Shown here: positions 34,833 to 45,021 of the stretch, piece by piece | Layout of the letters: every line of letters starts with the position of its first letter | How positions within the stretch are numbered: the first letter of the stretch is position 1 | Assembly: GCA_032622095.1 (NCBI GenBank) | Contig: CP136063.1 | Location: forward strand, 42,012,106 to 42,076,105 | DNA: 64,000 bases | Direction: 5' to 3' | DNA from: Siphonodentalium dalli | Lineage: Eukaryota; Mollusca; Scaphopoda; Gadilida; Siphonodentaliidae | The notes under the pieces: generated by a model | Databases searched by the model: none | The model's input: only the letters and a program-made list of their open reading frames with translations | Told to the model about the DNA's origin: nothing | Program-made: the position numbers and the translations under genes

Positions 34833-37194
34833 TCTTAGCGAGGGAAGAATTATATTATTGCTATGGAAGCATTAAATTCACATGTGTTTAATTATTATTG
34901 AAATTTGTTTTGCCGGCAACCATTCATATACACGCTCGTTGATATTTGATAAGTAAATAGAACAACTTAAAACTAATTAAGGGGTACTGTACGCCATTCT
35001 CAATAAACTCACGATAATAACAACAATCTAATATCTATAATTTAATATTATATAAACAAATAAGTAATTTGAGTCGAAGGTGTACATTGTATTTTGTAAA
35101 CGATCAGGTTAATAGGTTATCCTAAAATCAAAGTTAAAGCTAATCAATCCTATTCGATGGTCCCCCATATCATCAGATTCCAACAACACATATTTTTTGA
35201 AATGCCCGCTTCAGTTATCAGAATCTGTTAAATAACCAAAACTAATGCTAGCCACAGTCAAATATAGTATCAAATTGACCTAAACCTGTTATTTATCAAC
35301 ATTTTGTCGGTTTGTCAAATATCTGACAAAAAAGCTACTTGATTTTCGAGTTAACCATCTTCATCCGCAAATTTGGTCCGAGGCAGTCTTCTCGTCGACT
35401 TTTACTGGGCCACTAAATATTCCAGGTGGTGAAAAATAATAGATTTTAAAAATCGATATCTGACCATTCTGAGCTTTGATTGGTGGGTTCCTCGACTCGA
35501 ATAAAATATTATTTACCCCCGAAGCCAAATAAATAGTAATTGATGAGTGCATAATCGGATTGAGTGCTTTAATAATTTGATACATATTTAATTTATGACT
35601 GGAGCCATAAAATAAGTTACGAATTTCCGTGTACAAGACGTAATCAAATTATTTCACGGATAGTGGATTGGGCAACGCGTGGCACCAATGATCGTGTACA
35701 CAATTATATTGATACGGGACGTAAACTCAAGCCACTTACTGAGTGGTGACTATACCATAACTTAAATTTATGAGTATATGTGAGTGGTATACATATAATT
35801 TAACATTTATTTGATACATTTGTTTGAAAACTACACAAATTATTCTACAACAACAATTTGGATTTTCGCATTCCGGCTAATCTGCCATCCATAACATTAC
35901 TTCGTACTCGAAATACTTTCAAGTAATGAAAATCTGGTTACCATATTCTACGACTCAGAGACTATAGAAACAGGCCAATAGTATGTGAGCGTTAACGCGA
36001 TGTGGGCGTTACCATTAATAGACAAATTCATAAAAATTATTTGTGTCTTAAGAAATTTACAAACAAACCACGGGAAAGTTAATTTTTTGTTATTGATTCA
36101 AATTTTAGCATTTATAATATCCCAAAACTCAATGTATACTGGTTTAAAATGAGTTTAGGGCGCGGAGAACATGAAATGTTGGCGTTAACACCTGCACGAA
36201 AATAGGAAATCGGACGCGATTTTGAATTGCGGACGCGAAATTCTCATTATAAGCAATTCTTTCCGATTTTCGGTTTCGGTATTTGTCTAGATTTGCAGGT
36301 GGCATAGCTCCTTTGCTTATAATACTACATCGAACTCGATTGTATTTATTTAAAAAACGATGTTGAAGTAGCGAGTCAAACTTTATTTACAGTTATTTTG
36401 ATGTAGGGTTACCCTTCCGGTGACGTAGGTTCCAGGCCCTGGCACCACCACAGGAAAAACGAACGAAGGGCAACACAATTCTACCACCAACGCCACCGAA
36501 ACCCATCCGACCTTACACAGCCATATTATTTATAGCTCCAAAGAAGGTACCAGTTGTACCTAAATTACAGTTGCCTGCAATCCACATACCGGTGATTTTA
36601 AACTTTCGACCGCTCGTCAACAATCTACTTTATTTGTCAATTTGTGATTTTCTCTTCCGGTATAACATGACGTCATGGATACTATTTTAATAACCTTTCG
36701 CCACACCTTCGGAATTTCCACACCAAGAGCATGTGACATGTTACTATGATGTTTCTGGTGGTTTAATTGGTTACTATTTGATTGGAATGATCGATTAAAT
36801 TGAGAACACGTTTATTGGAAACTTGGACGCTGACATATTGGTTTACATAATAATCCGGAATACCTGGTTCGCATGAAACGGAACATACTAAGAACATTAC
36901 AGTTACTAGTTTTTTATTGGGTTACACATTTCTTAGAGTTAAGTTTTGATTGGCGGTAATTACAAGGAATCTCAGGTTTGGAAAATGAAAAGGTCGTCGG
37001 ACCCACTATTTTTTATATGTGGGTATGTAGTTTAATCCAGACTGGCTTTAATCTACTTCGATATTTTGGAACTACAATGTATGTATTCGTCAATATTTTA
37101 CACATTTACCTTCATTTATTCACAAACAAATGTCTTGATGAATATACTAGTAAATAATTAAATTATTTACAACATCCTTTTGAATGGAAAACTA

Positions 37195-37369
37195 CAGTAA
37201 TGCTCTAATTAATCGTCTCTTTAACCACAGCAGAATTATGGGCGACTTTTCAGGATTTAGTTGGAAATATGGCTTGTTGCCATTCATCGGAAAGCTCTCG
37301 GTGAGAGCTTTCCGATAAGTCACACATAATTCGCTGTCGTTAAGAAGTCGATTGCTTAGAGCATTACTG
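37195..37369. mobile_element. TA-flanked palindromic MITE (solo copy)
   Basis: 175 bp, starts CAGTAATGCTCTAA and ends TTAGAGCATTACTG, with TA on both sides (37193-37194, 37370-37371). The interior contains GGATTTAGTTGGAAATATGG and GCCATTCATCGGAAAGC, matching the split copy at 39126-39673. TA target and CAGT ends fit the Tc1/mariner group. Confidence 0.85.
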
Positions 37370-37511
37370 TACATCACGTCAGAGTGGTCACTATGAGTTG
37401 GAAAATAACACAAAATCATTCAGACAAGAACATAAATGAAACAAAATGAAAAGGTAGCTAAGATGTATGTCTGTAATTATGGCATTTTCACTTTTAACTT
37501 TCCATTTTCAG

Positions 37512-37755
37512 CCAAGGTTCATTTCCTGTGTGTCGAATTCTACCCAGAGGGCGACACACGCTGGAGTAGTATAATCAGCAGCCAATGGATGTTTACAAAT
37601 AAGTCCAAACAATACACCTGGTGGCCGATAGACGGCAATAAGGCCAAACAATACACCTGGTGGCCAACAGACAGCAATGTGCAAACCCTTAAAAGGCATC
37701 AGAAACCAAGCTCAAACGGGAAAAGCACGCTGCGAAAGAAGGTGTTGTATGAAAC
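37512..37755 (+). CDS. N-terminal-module exon of the BEN-domain gene
   Basis: Acceptor CACTTTTAACTTTCCATTTTCAG, entry phase 1. The frame reads KVHFLCVEFYPEGDTRWSSI, a tandemly duplicated KQYTWWP motif (NKSKQYTWWPIDGNKAKQYTWWP in outline), a basic stretch, and ends near KKVLYET. The pattern 'V-E-F ... W ... WWP ... RVLYET' resembles, from memory, the N-terminal module of many invertebrate BEN and DUF4806-type proteins, normally followed by an exon starting near D-L-E-S as found at 38391. The usual GT donor after the codon for ET is not evident (GGAAAGGG follows), so this exon may have lost its splice site. An upstream frame to ATG at 37436 is open but is probably intronic. Confidence 0.5.
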
Positions 37756-38390
37756 TGGAAAGGGTTGTGCACATAAATACACGTAACTTTAGTTCTGGTA
37801 TATCATAAATACACGTAACTTTAGTTCTGGTATATCAAAAACAGTATGATTGCAGCATGTTTCATATTGATTTTGCTGAATTTTTATCACACATTTAAAA
37901 AAAAAAAGCTGTACATAACATTATTTTTCTATAAAGGCACAATAAACGTGTTTGTGACTGATGCACCTGAGTGTACCATGTTCATGTAATTCGGTATTAT
38001 GTATATTTGATGAATTTCGCACTGGCCAATCTCTCGATTCAAAATCTCTCCAGGCTAGGTTCAGTGGATATGGGAGTGGATTTATTACTCAAAAACCTGT
38101 ACACAACATTAATTTATATAAAATAATACAAACACATCTACAAGTGTGTAGCATCACAACATTTGTTCTGACCTTCAATTTTATTATGTTCACCCCAAAA
38201 TGCATGAAACTTTTAACAGTATCGTTAACTGCTGGTTTATATATTGGGTCACATAAAAACTGTTTATATAACTGTATATCAATCATAGCTGATACAAATA
38301 TTTGGTACCTGGTGACTATGTTTTGACAAAGTCTTTCAGAGGACTGCAGGAAGGCATATAAACAGTGAAAACGTTCAGAAAATAATTCAG

Positions 38391-38651
38391 ATCTGGAATC
38401 TGAAGTAGAAGATAACAGAAGACAACGAATGTACGTTATTATCGATCAGCCTCCCATCATGCATGAAGATAACAGAATACAACGAATGTACGTTATTATC
38501 GATCAGCCTCCCATCATGCATGAAGATAACAGAAGACAACGAAGGTACGTTATTATCGAACAGCCTCCCATCATGCATGACGATAACAGAAGACAACGAA
38601 TGTACGTTATTATTGATCAGCCTCCCATCTTGCATGAGCACTCAAGTGGGG
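38391..38651 (+). CDS. BEN-gene exon 2 with four 19-residue repeats
   Basis: It follows AAAATAATTCAG and enters in phase 1 as (G)DLESEVEDNRRQRMYVIID. The 57-bp unit EDNRRQRMYVIIDQPPIMH is repeated four times (38408-38635), all in frame. After HEHSSGEKCYK the donor is unclear. A diverged relative without the expansion lies at 39719-39858, and the sequences downstream of both also match, so this exon and its flank were once duplicated. Coding status rests on the in-frame 57-bp periodicity and the fit with the preceding module. Confidence 0.5.
38408..38635 (+). repeat. 57-bp coding-phase tandem repeat
   Basis: Four units starting at 38408, 38465, 38522 and 38579, each beginning with GAAGATAACAGAA or a one-base variant (CGATAACAGAA in the fourth). 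Substitutions are few, and every unit keeps the same reading frame. Confidence 0.95.
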
Positions 38652-38670
38652 AAAAATGTTACAAAGATAC

Positions 38671-38890
38671 GATTATCTCATACGATATAGTATAAATTAT
38701 TTACGTGTCTGGTAGATTATCTCATACGATATAGTATAAATTATTTACGTGTCTGGTAGATTATCTCATACGATATAGTATAAATTATTTACATGTCTGG
38801 TAGATTATCTCATACGATATAGTATAAATTATTTACGTGTCTGGTAGATTATCTCATACGATATAGTATAAATTATTTACGAATCTGGTA
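38671..38890 (+). repeat. 44-bp tandem repeat, 5 units
   Basis: Units start at 38671, 38715, 38759, 38803 and 38847 with GATTATCTCATACGATATAG. They are almost identical. The repeat lies just after the 57-bp coding repeat, so two unrelated minisatellites adjoin within 500 bp. Confidence 0.95.
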
Positions 38891-39125
38891 GATTCAATTT
38901 TGCTCTCGTTACTTAGAAATAGAGCTTGTGAGTTACTTCCCTTAATAATTGAAAACAAAAGTATAGGTCAACTTTATTTCGTCTCAATGGGTGTAAAATT
39001 TAGTTGTAAATAGTCAGTTTCTTGGATAATCATGATTCACTCATATGAAAAATCACAGCTCAATTCTACTGGATCGGTTCATCATGATTCACTCACAATT
39101 CTACTGGATGATGAATCTACTAGTA

Positions 39126-39673
39126 CAGTAATGCCCTAAGTAATCGACCTCTTAATCAAAGCAGAATTATGGTTAACTTTTAAGGATTTAGTCGGAAATA
39201 TGGCTTGTTGCCATTCATCGGAAAGAGACATAATTCTGCTTTGGTTAACCCTTTACCCAACAGAACGGCCCTGTGCCAATGCATTCTCTTATATATGCGA
39301 GTCGACCATAGGTCGCCTCGCATATATAAGAGAATGCATTGGCTTAACACATTAAAAATTATAAAATTGTTAAAGAATGTAAGAAAAATTGGTAAAAAGT
39401 GTTAAAAAAATATATTTTTTAGGCCAATGCATTCTCTTATATATGCGAGGCGACCTATGGTCGACTCGCATATATAAGAGAATGCATTGGCACAGGGCAT
39501 AACTACTGTAACTATCACAATGTGGTCAAGGAGCCGGTTCCAATGATATCCATATTTGTATGGTTCTATTGAGACAGACCGAAGATATTTTAGGCTGTTG
39601 AAGCTTTATTTGGCCGGTTTTGGTCGGTTTGTTGGGTAAAGGGTTAAGAGGTCGATTACTTCGGGCATTACTG
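39126..39673. mobile_element. TA-flanked MITE split by a piggyBac-like MITE
   Basis: Outer ends CAGTAATGCCCTAAG and CTTCGGGCATTACTG with TA at 39124-39125 and 39674-39675. The outer element is the same family as 37195-37369. It is interrupted at its internal TTAA by the element at 39249-39643; removing that restores TTTGGTTAAGAGGTCGATTA. Confidence 0.92.
39249..39643 (+). mobile_element. piggyBac-like MITE nested in a MITE
   Basis: 395 bp, CCCTTTACCCAACAGAACGG to GGTTTGTTGGGTAAAGGG, TTAA at 39245-39248 and 39644-39647. It contains two ~70-bp foldbacks (ATGCATTCTCTTATATATGC and partner) separated by ~105 bp of AT-rich sequence, then the GGAGCCGGTTCCAATGATA segment shared with the copies at 14023, 14371 and 27253. 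Confidence 0.95.
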
Positions 39674-39718
39674 TATCTCATCATGAAATTAAAAACACTA
39701 AGTTATGTTTTCTTACAG

Positions 39719-39858
39719 AACCTTAGAAGATGTCAGTACTCAGATTAACGCCGATCCATTTCTCTCACCTGTTTGTCCGGACAGAACACAACAAAGTTAT
39801 GTTATCATCGATTGCCTCCCGTCGTGCATGAGAAATCAAGTGGGAAAAAATGTTACAG
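39719..39858 (+). pseudogene. diverged duplicate of BEN-gene exon 2
   Basis: Acceptor ATGTTTTCTTACAG and donor ACAG/GTTTTG bracket an open frame TLEDVSTQINADPFLSPVCP...SYVIIDCLPSCM. Compared with exon 2, ATCGATCAGCCTCCC has become ATCGATTGCCTCCC, a one-base loss. After it the frame matching exon 2 (PPVVHEKSSGKKCY) continues in another phase. It is therefore either a frameshifted pseudo-exon or has acquired a new C-terminal frame. Confidence 0.5.
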
Positions 39859-40099
39859 GTTTTGATTATTGCTGTTCAAATTTTCGTATGATGTAGCAAT
39901 AATTATTTACAAGTCCGCTAATTCAATTTTGATCCATGATGTTGTTAATTAGAAATAGATGTGAGGTTTTCAGTTACATTGCGTTATGTTAGGAAACCAA
40001 ATAATTGAACCAACAACAACGTCTACAGACCAACTAAATCTTTAATATCTGTCAATGGATGTAAAATTTTGTTGTAAATGGTCAGTTTCTCAGTTAAAT

Positions 40100-40190
40100 T
40101 AGAGCTGAAACGGTTGACCCATTCTTCTAACCGGTTAACCATCGGGGTTAGCCGGATTTCAACTGGTTAACCACTAATTTCTCGCAGTCC
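40100..40190. mobile_element. solo hAT-like end
   Basis: TAGAGCTGAAACGGTTGACC followed by AACCGGTTAACC motifs, like the left end of 4952-6168 but without a partner end. It is flanked by the ~21-bp near-direct repeat GGTCAGTTTCTCAGTTAAAT / GGTCAGTTTCTCGGTTAAAT (from 40079 and 40195). Confidence 0.55.
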
Positions 40191-40582
40191 TATGGTCAGT
40201 TTCTCGGTTAAATGTGATTCACTAAGGCCAAAATAAAAAATAAAAAAAATGCTCGATTTACATACCCGTTTGTTTTTTTTAGCCACCCTGAACAATTTTA
40301 TTGCATATATTTTCATGGTAAGTAGTGAGCAAAATTCATCTCACCCGCAAAAATAATCTCTTCCCAAAACGCCCAAAGACGCCGTCCGGCAGTTGACGAT
40401 TTTAAGACCGGAACGTATACCTTTTCCAAAGGGGAGTAATCACGGAGTAGCTTCCGTTTTATATAAATTTTTAAATGTTACAAATTAAAATGTTTGTAAT
40501 ATTATCCATAATATCGGGGCCAAAACAAAGAAAGCCATGGTTTGGCCGCGAGGTCAACGACGAGGCGACTCTTGCAGATGTC

Positions 40583-40790
40583 TTTAATAGTTTGTCGACA
40601 CGGTCGTGTTTCTTGGGCCCTACATAAGATTTTCACTCGAAAGTGAATCTGGTGTTAATTCAAATTTGGAGTCCCATAAAACTGCAGCAACAAAAGATGC
40701 TTTTGCAATCTTGATGTCAGGTGACTCAACAAACCTGTTCATTTGCAAAAAACCTACAAATGACAAACCTGACAAGTGTTCGTGATAACT
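40583..40790 (+). pseudogene. coding remnant with an 'AFxxxMS' motif
   Basis: An ATG-less open frame reads VVFLGPYIRFSLESESGVNS then TAATKDAFAILMSGDSTNLF and stops after KPDKCS. The pattern K-T-x-x-x-x-A-F-x-x-x-M-S matches the ORF at 62468 (KKTLNAFDVMMSARS) in spacing. That looks like the same, to me unnamed, domain. Probably a fragment of an older gene or element. Confidence 0.4.
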
Positions 40791-41101
40791 CAAATGTGAA
40801 TAATAGTGATATGTCTGATGACGGAGTCGGTAGCAATAAGATAACGACATGTACTCCAAATGAGGGGGACATTGTTATAGAAACGGACACAAGTTTCTAT
40901 GAGAATCTACAGGCAAATGTCACGGATATGTCTGATGACGGGGTCGGTAGCAATAAGATAACGACATGTACTCTAAATGAGGGGGACATTGCGAAAGCAA
41001 CACAGGCAAATGACACAGATATGTCTGATGACGGGGTCGGTAGCAATTTGATAACGACATGTAAAATGCAAATGAATCGGGAGACGAGGACATTGCGATA
41101 G
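40721..41101 (+). CDS. repeat-bearing ORF, unrecognised
   Basis: A 126-codon frame with three tandem copies of DMSDDGVGSNKITTC followed by an acidic NEGDI segment (DNA units begin GATATGTCTGATGACGG at 40808, 40925 and 41018). In the third unit the sequence after TGTAAAATGCAAATG has an indel. The old frame continues out of phase as DEDIAIATDMSFHQTQYSN, so the ORF as called ends in a wrong-frame tail. It could be an exon of the surrounding BEN gene or an independent remnant; splice sites are not clear. Confidence 0.3.
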   Translation: MTQQTCSFAKNLQMTNLTSVRDNSNVNNSDMSDDGVGSNKITTCTPNEGDIVIETDTSFYENLQANVTDMSDDGVGSNKITTCTLNEGDIAKATQANDTDMSDDGVGSNLITTCKMQMNRETRTLR

Positions 41102-41189
41102 CAACTGATATGAGTTTTCACCAGACCCAGTATAGCAACGCTGAATTATTAATATCCTCCGTAACCCCCTCCGCACCCAATTGCCCTAG

Positions 41190-41480
41190 TCTGGTCGACT
41201 GTAACATCTATGGCAAAATGGAAAGTGACAGCAAGTGAAAGGACAAATACATGTGGAACTAACATGATAGATTTATTGCCGACTGATGCAAATATATTTT
41301 CCATTTTATTCTGTGGGGGGGGGGGGGGGGTGCAAATATCCAGACAACCATCTCCCCATCCCATTTCCCCTGGGTCTAGTCAACATCCCTGGCAAAATAA
41401 CAAGTGACAGCAGGTGGAAGTACAAGAATACATGTGGTAGTACCATGGGCAGGTATATTTATTCCCGACTGATGTGAATT
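41190..41480. repeat. two diverged copies with a G16 tract
   Basis: GTCTGGTCGACTGTAACATC... and GTCTAGTCAACATCCCTGGC... head two ~165-bp related copies sharing AAATACATGTGG and CCGACTGATGYAA. A run of 16 G (41315-41330) separates them and is likely length-variable. Confidence 0.5.
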
Positions 41481-41599
41481 TCTCTACCATTGTATTGTGG
41501 GGACCTATTTCCTATAGGTTATCTATAGGTTATATAGGTTATCTCAGTCCATAGAAAATAAAAAATAAAATTCGCCCCCCCCCCTCCCATTTTTTTAAA

Positions 41600-41880
41600 T
41601 AAGAGCACGCCGACGGGGCGTGGGCACAATACGCCCTTCCTGGAGTAAAGTGGGGCAATGTTTAATTCATTCATTTGAAACTTGGTTCAGTTCACTCGAT
41701 TCAATCTAAAGTTATTCTCTGGACACCGCATATCAGGTAAAATCTGAGTCGAAAAAGGGGCATGAATCAGTCAAAATCATGCGGACAAAACCCATATTCG
41801 AACTTGATCTGTATTTTGGGGTGGTAAACTAACATACCAAATTTGGTTCAGTTCCCATTGAGTCTTCAATCATATAACGA
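41600..41880 (+). repeat. pearl-like core repeat fragment
   Basis: Contains GAGCACGCCGACGGGGCGTG, GTCGAAAAAGGGGCATGAAT and CCCATATTCGAACTTGATCT. It is the same family as 17640-17998 in the other orientation and is related to the 150-bp core units at 10.8-11.6 and 60.5-61.9 kb. Confidence 0.65.
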
Positions 41881-42139
41881 TACATGTACTACCAGTGCTA
41901 TATTCATACAGTGTATTTATTATACCAATGCGACTAGAAATATCACATTTGCTTTAACCTTTCCATGAAATGGGCTTCCAGAAATTTTGCAAAAACCCTT
42001 TGCCAATGTGTTCTCTTATAAAGGTACCTGTATGCGAGTTTCCAATAGGCTGCCTCACATATACTAGTACAAGAGAGTACATTGTCCTAACAATATTTAC
42101 CTTAAACTTGTAATGCCGCGAGATACAGGCGAATCACAG

Positions 42140-42250
42140 TAGCACTACAGCATGTAACGAATGCTGGTAATGTGGTAAGCACTACAGCATGTAACGAATG
42201 CTGGTAATGTGGTAAGCACTACAGCATGTAACGAATGCTGGTAATGTGGT
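42140..42250 (+). repeat. 37-bp repeat at the start of the Gln-rich exon
   Basis: Three units with CATGTAACGAATGCTGG at 42151, 42188 and 42225. Each unit contains an ACTACAG acceptor-like site, 24 open bases and a GTAAGC donor-like site (the last copy reads GTAACA). Confidence 0.85.
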
Positions 42251-42690
42251 AACATCCACATCAATTGACCAACATGTAATAACCGAACCAAAAGCCACCA
42301 AGGAACAATCTCAACGCTTAGCCATGCTCACCGGATTTACAGAAATGATTAATGATAATTCACCACAGAATGAAAATGACAATGTTGCGAATTCACCTCA
42401 AACACCAGTGCAGATATCAAATCTCATCAAACAGTCCAATGACATCATACCACAGCAGCAAGTTCAGAACCAACAACAACAGCAAGTTCAGAACCAACAA
42501 CAGCAGCAAGTTCAGAATCAACAACAACAACAACAGCAGCAAGTTCAGAATCAACAACAACAACACATTCATGAGATTAATAATTTGAGCTACATAAATC
42601 AACAAATGCTGGAAAAAGACAAACTAATTTCAGAATTACAGAGTGAACTCGCAAAGAAAAACCAAGAAATAGAGGATTTGCATCAGAGAG
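42225..42690 (+). CDS. Gln-rich coiled-coil exon of the BEN gene
   Basis: The frame is open from 42216. The likely start is the ACTACAG site at 42224, although its pyrimidine tract is poor. The region encodes an ordinary N-terminal part (TEPKATKEQSQRLAMLTGFT), then four blocks of V-Q-N-Q(4-8) built from CAA/CAG repeats (42462-42567), then a heptad-like segment QQMLEKDKLISELQSELAKK that should form a coiled coil. The donor AGAG/GTTTGC at 42690 (phase 1) joins the exon at 43203 in frame. Gln tracts plus a coiled coil before a BEN domain is a common layout for dimeric chromatin proteins. Length of the Gln tract is likely polymorphic. Confidence 0.72.
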
Positions 42691-43202
42691 GTTTGCGAAA
42701 GATTGATTATACATGTACATATAGTTGTGAAAAATTAATGCTCAGTTCTTCTCAGTTCTGCTTTATAATACACATCCATATATTTTTGGCTTAGCAATTA
42801 CATTGTAGATAGGCCCTACATCTCAGTTTATATCTCAAATTCTCAAATTAATATTTAATTTAAATGTTTTCATTATTTTCTACTGTGAACACACATAGTC
42901 CTTTTAAGCTACAATCTTATAACTTTGATATTTGTACCTGTAGTTGGGATAGGGGGGCATTGGAATTTCAAACATACAAACTTCGCTTTAAAATTATAGT
43001 TTAAAAACTATTGAGGCTCATAGCCGCCTTTGCCATCAGCTCATTTGTTTTGTTCCCCCAAGATTAAAATGTTATAATTAATATCGCCCTGCCACTGCAC
43101 TCTGAAATATATACATGATACGTACTGCACATGAAACCATTTTTTGAAGTATGTTTCTTTTGAATATATGTCATAATAACTAAATATTCACTTCCTTTCC
43201 AG

Positions 43203-43283
43203 CTTCAAATTCAGTCATTTATCATCTTGAAGCAGCCCTCTCTTTGGCCAAAAAGAGTGAAGTTAATCAGTTGCCTTTACGAG
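43203..43283 (+). CDS. BEN gene, 81-nt exon
   Basis: Acceptor CACTTCCTTTCCAG, donor GTTAGT, phase 1 to 1. Encodes ASNSVIYHLEAALSLAKKSE then VNQLPLR, an amphipathic helix that extends the preceding coiled coil. Confidence 0.7.
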
Positions 43284-43696
43284 GTTAGTGTGAGATACTG
43301 AGATTATTGTCGGGATATGAGCGAGAAGATTAATGCTATTGTTTTAAAATATTTCAATGTATTTATGTGTTTTCTTGGAAATCTGAGCATCCACAAAAAT
43401 GTTCTATTCAGTACATTCTCAATCTGAGTTGCTTATCTGTTTTAATTATATACATATAAATTGCTGTTTTTGATAAATTTCTGCAATTCCAATTAGACAA
43501 TTTAAGTTATGGCTGAAGGATATTTGTTTCTTGAATTATATATCTTCATCCTTAGAAGAAACAAAATGTTAAATAAATAGTAGTATGGTATAAAAGTATG
43601 TTATGCCATGCAATTACATGTAGTTACACAGTATATTACATGCTACTGCTTTATAGTAAGAGAACAAGCTAAATTTATGATGCTATTCATTTTCAG

Positions 43697-43767
43697 AGTA
43701 TCACAACGATTACCAATATACCCAGACAATGATGGACAATTTCCAGAGTCAGTTGTATGAACAACAG
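43697..43767 (+). CDS. BEN gene, 71-nt exon
   Basis: Acceptor TTCATTTTCAG, donor GTGAGT, phase 1 to 0. Encodes EYHNDYQYTQTMMDNFQSQL then YEQQ, polar and Gln-rich. The phase-0 exit matters: it can join in frame either to 44068 or, skipping two exons, to 48063. Confidence 0.7.
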
Positions 43768-44067
43768 GTGAGTAAATATAATAGATATATATATATGATC
43801 AGATGTTTTAAGTCTTCCAAGAATTTTATGAGTAAGAGGAGAAATTATATTATTTGTAGATCAAGGCTTTTGAGGCTCATGACTGAGACATGTATGAGGT
43901 ACTGATTACACCCTGCAAGTGAATTTCCATATTATCTTTTCAATCTAGTGACTTGAAAATTAGTTTTAGAAATTTAGACTAAAATGTTGTCAAATGTAAT
44001 GGAAACATCTCTCATAGTTTCCTCTCGACATCAGTAGTAATTTAATAATCTGCAAATTTCTCCTCAG

Positions 44068-44146
44068 GGAATGCCAATCATACCAAGCAGTCAGGCGATG
44101 GCAGAGGCAGTGCACACTCCTTGCACACCTACCAGCAGCAAGTTTG
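44068..44146 (+). CDS. BEN gene, exon with MAEAVHTPCTPTSS
   Basis: Acceptor TTTCTCCTCAG, donor GTAAGT, phase 0 to 1. Encodes GMPIIPSSQAMAEAVHTPCT then PTSSKF. Its 3' half, donor and ~90 bp of intron are duplicated at 44973-45165. Confidence 0.68.
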
Positions 44147-44937
44147 GTAAGTTTCTATTTTGCCTGAGGACTCGATATGAATCTGGCATGTCTCCGCGCT
44201 GTTGACTTGATGTAAAGTATGTGCAAATGTGGGCATGCAGGATGTACCAGTATATCATATAAATTCATCTGAGTCGAACAGGACTGGCCGCAAAGCTATT
44301 TCCAGACTTGGGGATATACCAGGAAATTCCTTGTTTTGAAACCGTTAACCCCAATTGGCTAAACGATAACAGCTGCGCGTGTCCTGTAAAAATAGCTCAG
44401 GTGTCATAAAAAACATATTGTATATTGATATAAATTTAAGACATTTATTCATCGGTATAAAACTCGTTTTCGACGCTTTTAATAATCTCATCACAATAGG
44501 AAAATGAGTGTTACAGTGGACAAAGACCGAAACGATGTGTTATTGAAGTGTGTTTCGTCTATCTTGAAAGAGACAGTTATTTCAGAGTAGAAATCTGAAC
44601 AATTTCAACTGTTGTCGGCAATATTGACGCGCATAAATTATTCCTTATTTGGAATGTCTGCGAAATCAGTATGACGTCACAATATTGGGGAAGCCCATTG
44701 TTCTGGAAATGGGTTTTTACATGAATTCGTGTCGACGTAATATTATAATTATTACGGAGATGTTTATGTCGACTGCATTTATGCAGGCAGTAAATGACCA
44801 TATCTATGTTTTTTAAAGTTTTTATCAATTTAGGAAAATGGTTTCAAGCTACAAGTAAATGTTTTAATTAACTTGATGTGGCTAAAAAATTCACTATAAA
44901 TTTTACATTATATATTTATAATTATGTTTAATTTCAG

Positions 44938-45021
44938 AATGTTCTAGATCCAAAAACAATTCAACACCGATAATGACAGAGGCAGTGCACACTCCTTGCA
45001 CACCTACCAGCAGCAAATTTG
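44938..45021 (+). CDS. BEN gene, chimeric duplicated exon
   Basis: Acceptor TTTAATTTCAG, donor GTAAGT, phase 1 to 1. The first half (ECSRSKNNSTPI) matches the start of the exon at 48063; the second half (MTEAVHTPCTPTSSKF) matches the end of the exon at 44068. The junction at 44972/44973 is therefore the breakpoint of a tandem duplication that ran from the middle of one exon to the middle of the next. The result is a new in-frame exon of 28 codons with intact splice sites. Confidence 0.7.

Larger units (their letters stand above)
17999..36836 (+). repeat. segmental duplication, copy A
   Basis: Direct repeat of 50636-64000, with only a few percent substitution in aligned noncoding parts. The left boundary is sharp: GATATGCCAACACCC is shared while the sequence before it differs. 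The right boundary lies beyond 36836 because copy B runs off the window. The start-to-start offset is about 32.64 kb, so the unit may include the whole BEN gene region, that is, be a tandem duplication. Within it, 27649-28771, 31598-32699, 32930-34300 and 34850-36836 hold no gene I can support. The minus-strand 178-codon frame at 28966-29502 is present in both copies simply because the DNA is duplicated. Confidence 0.95.

Noticed and set aside
35361-35636. 91-codon minus-strand ORF, also at 58696-58971
   Set aside because: Conserved only as duplicated DNA; no splice context or family.
36421-36680. Pro-rich ATG-less frame (RFQALAPPQEKRTKG..), also at 63597
   Set aside because: Open for about 86 codons in both copies but without acceptor, donor or family; the opposite strand shows the ARAWNLRH remnant, which is the better explanation.
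41315-41330. G16 run as a functional G-quadruplex
   Set aside because: A single homopolymer run between two diverged repeat copies; length is probably unreliable in assembly and nothing indicates a function.
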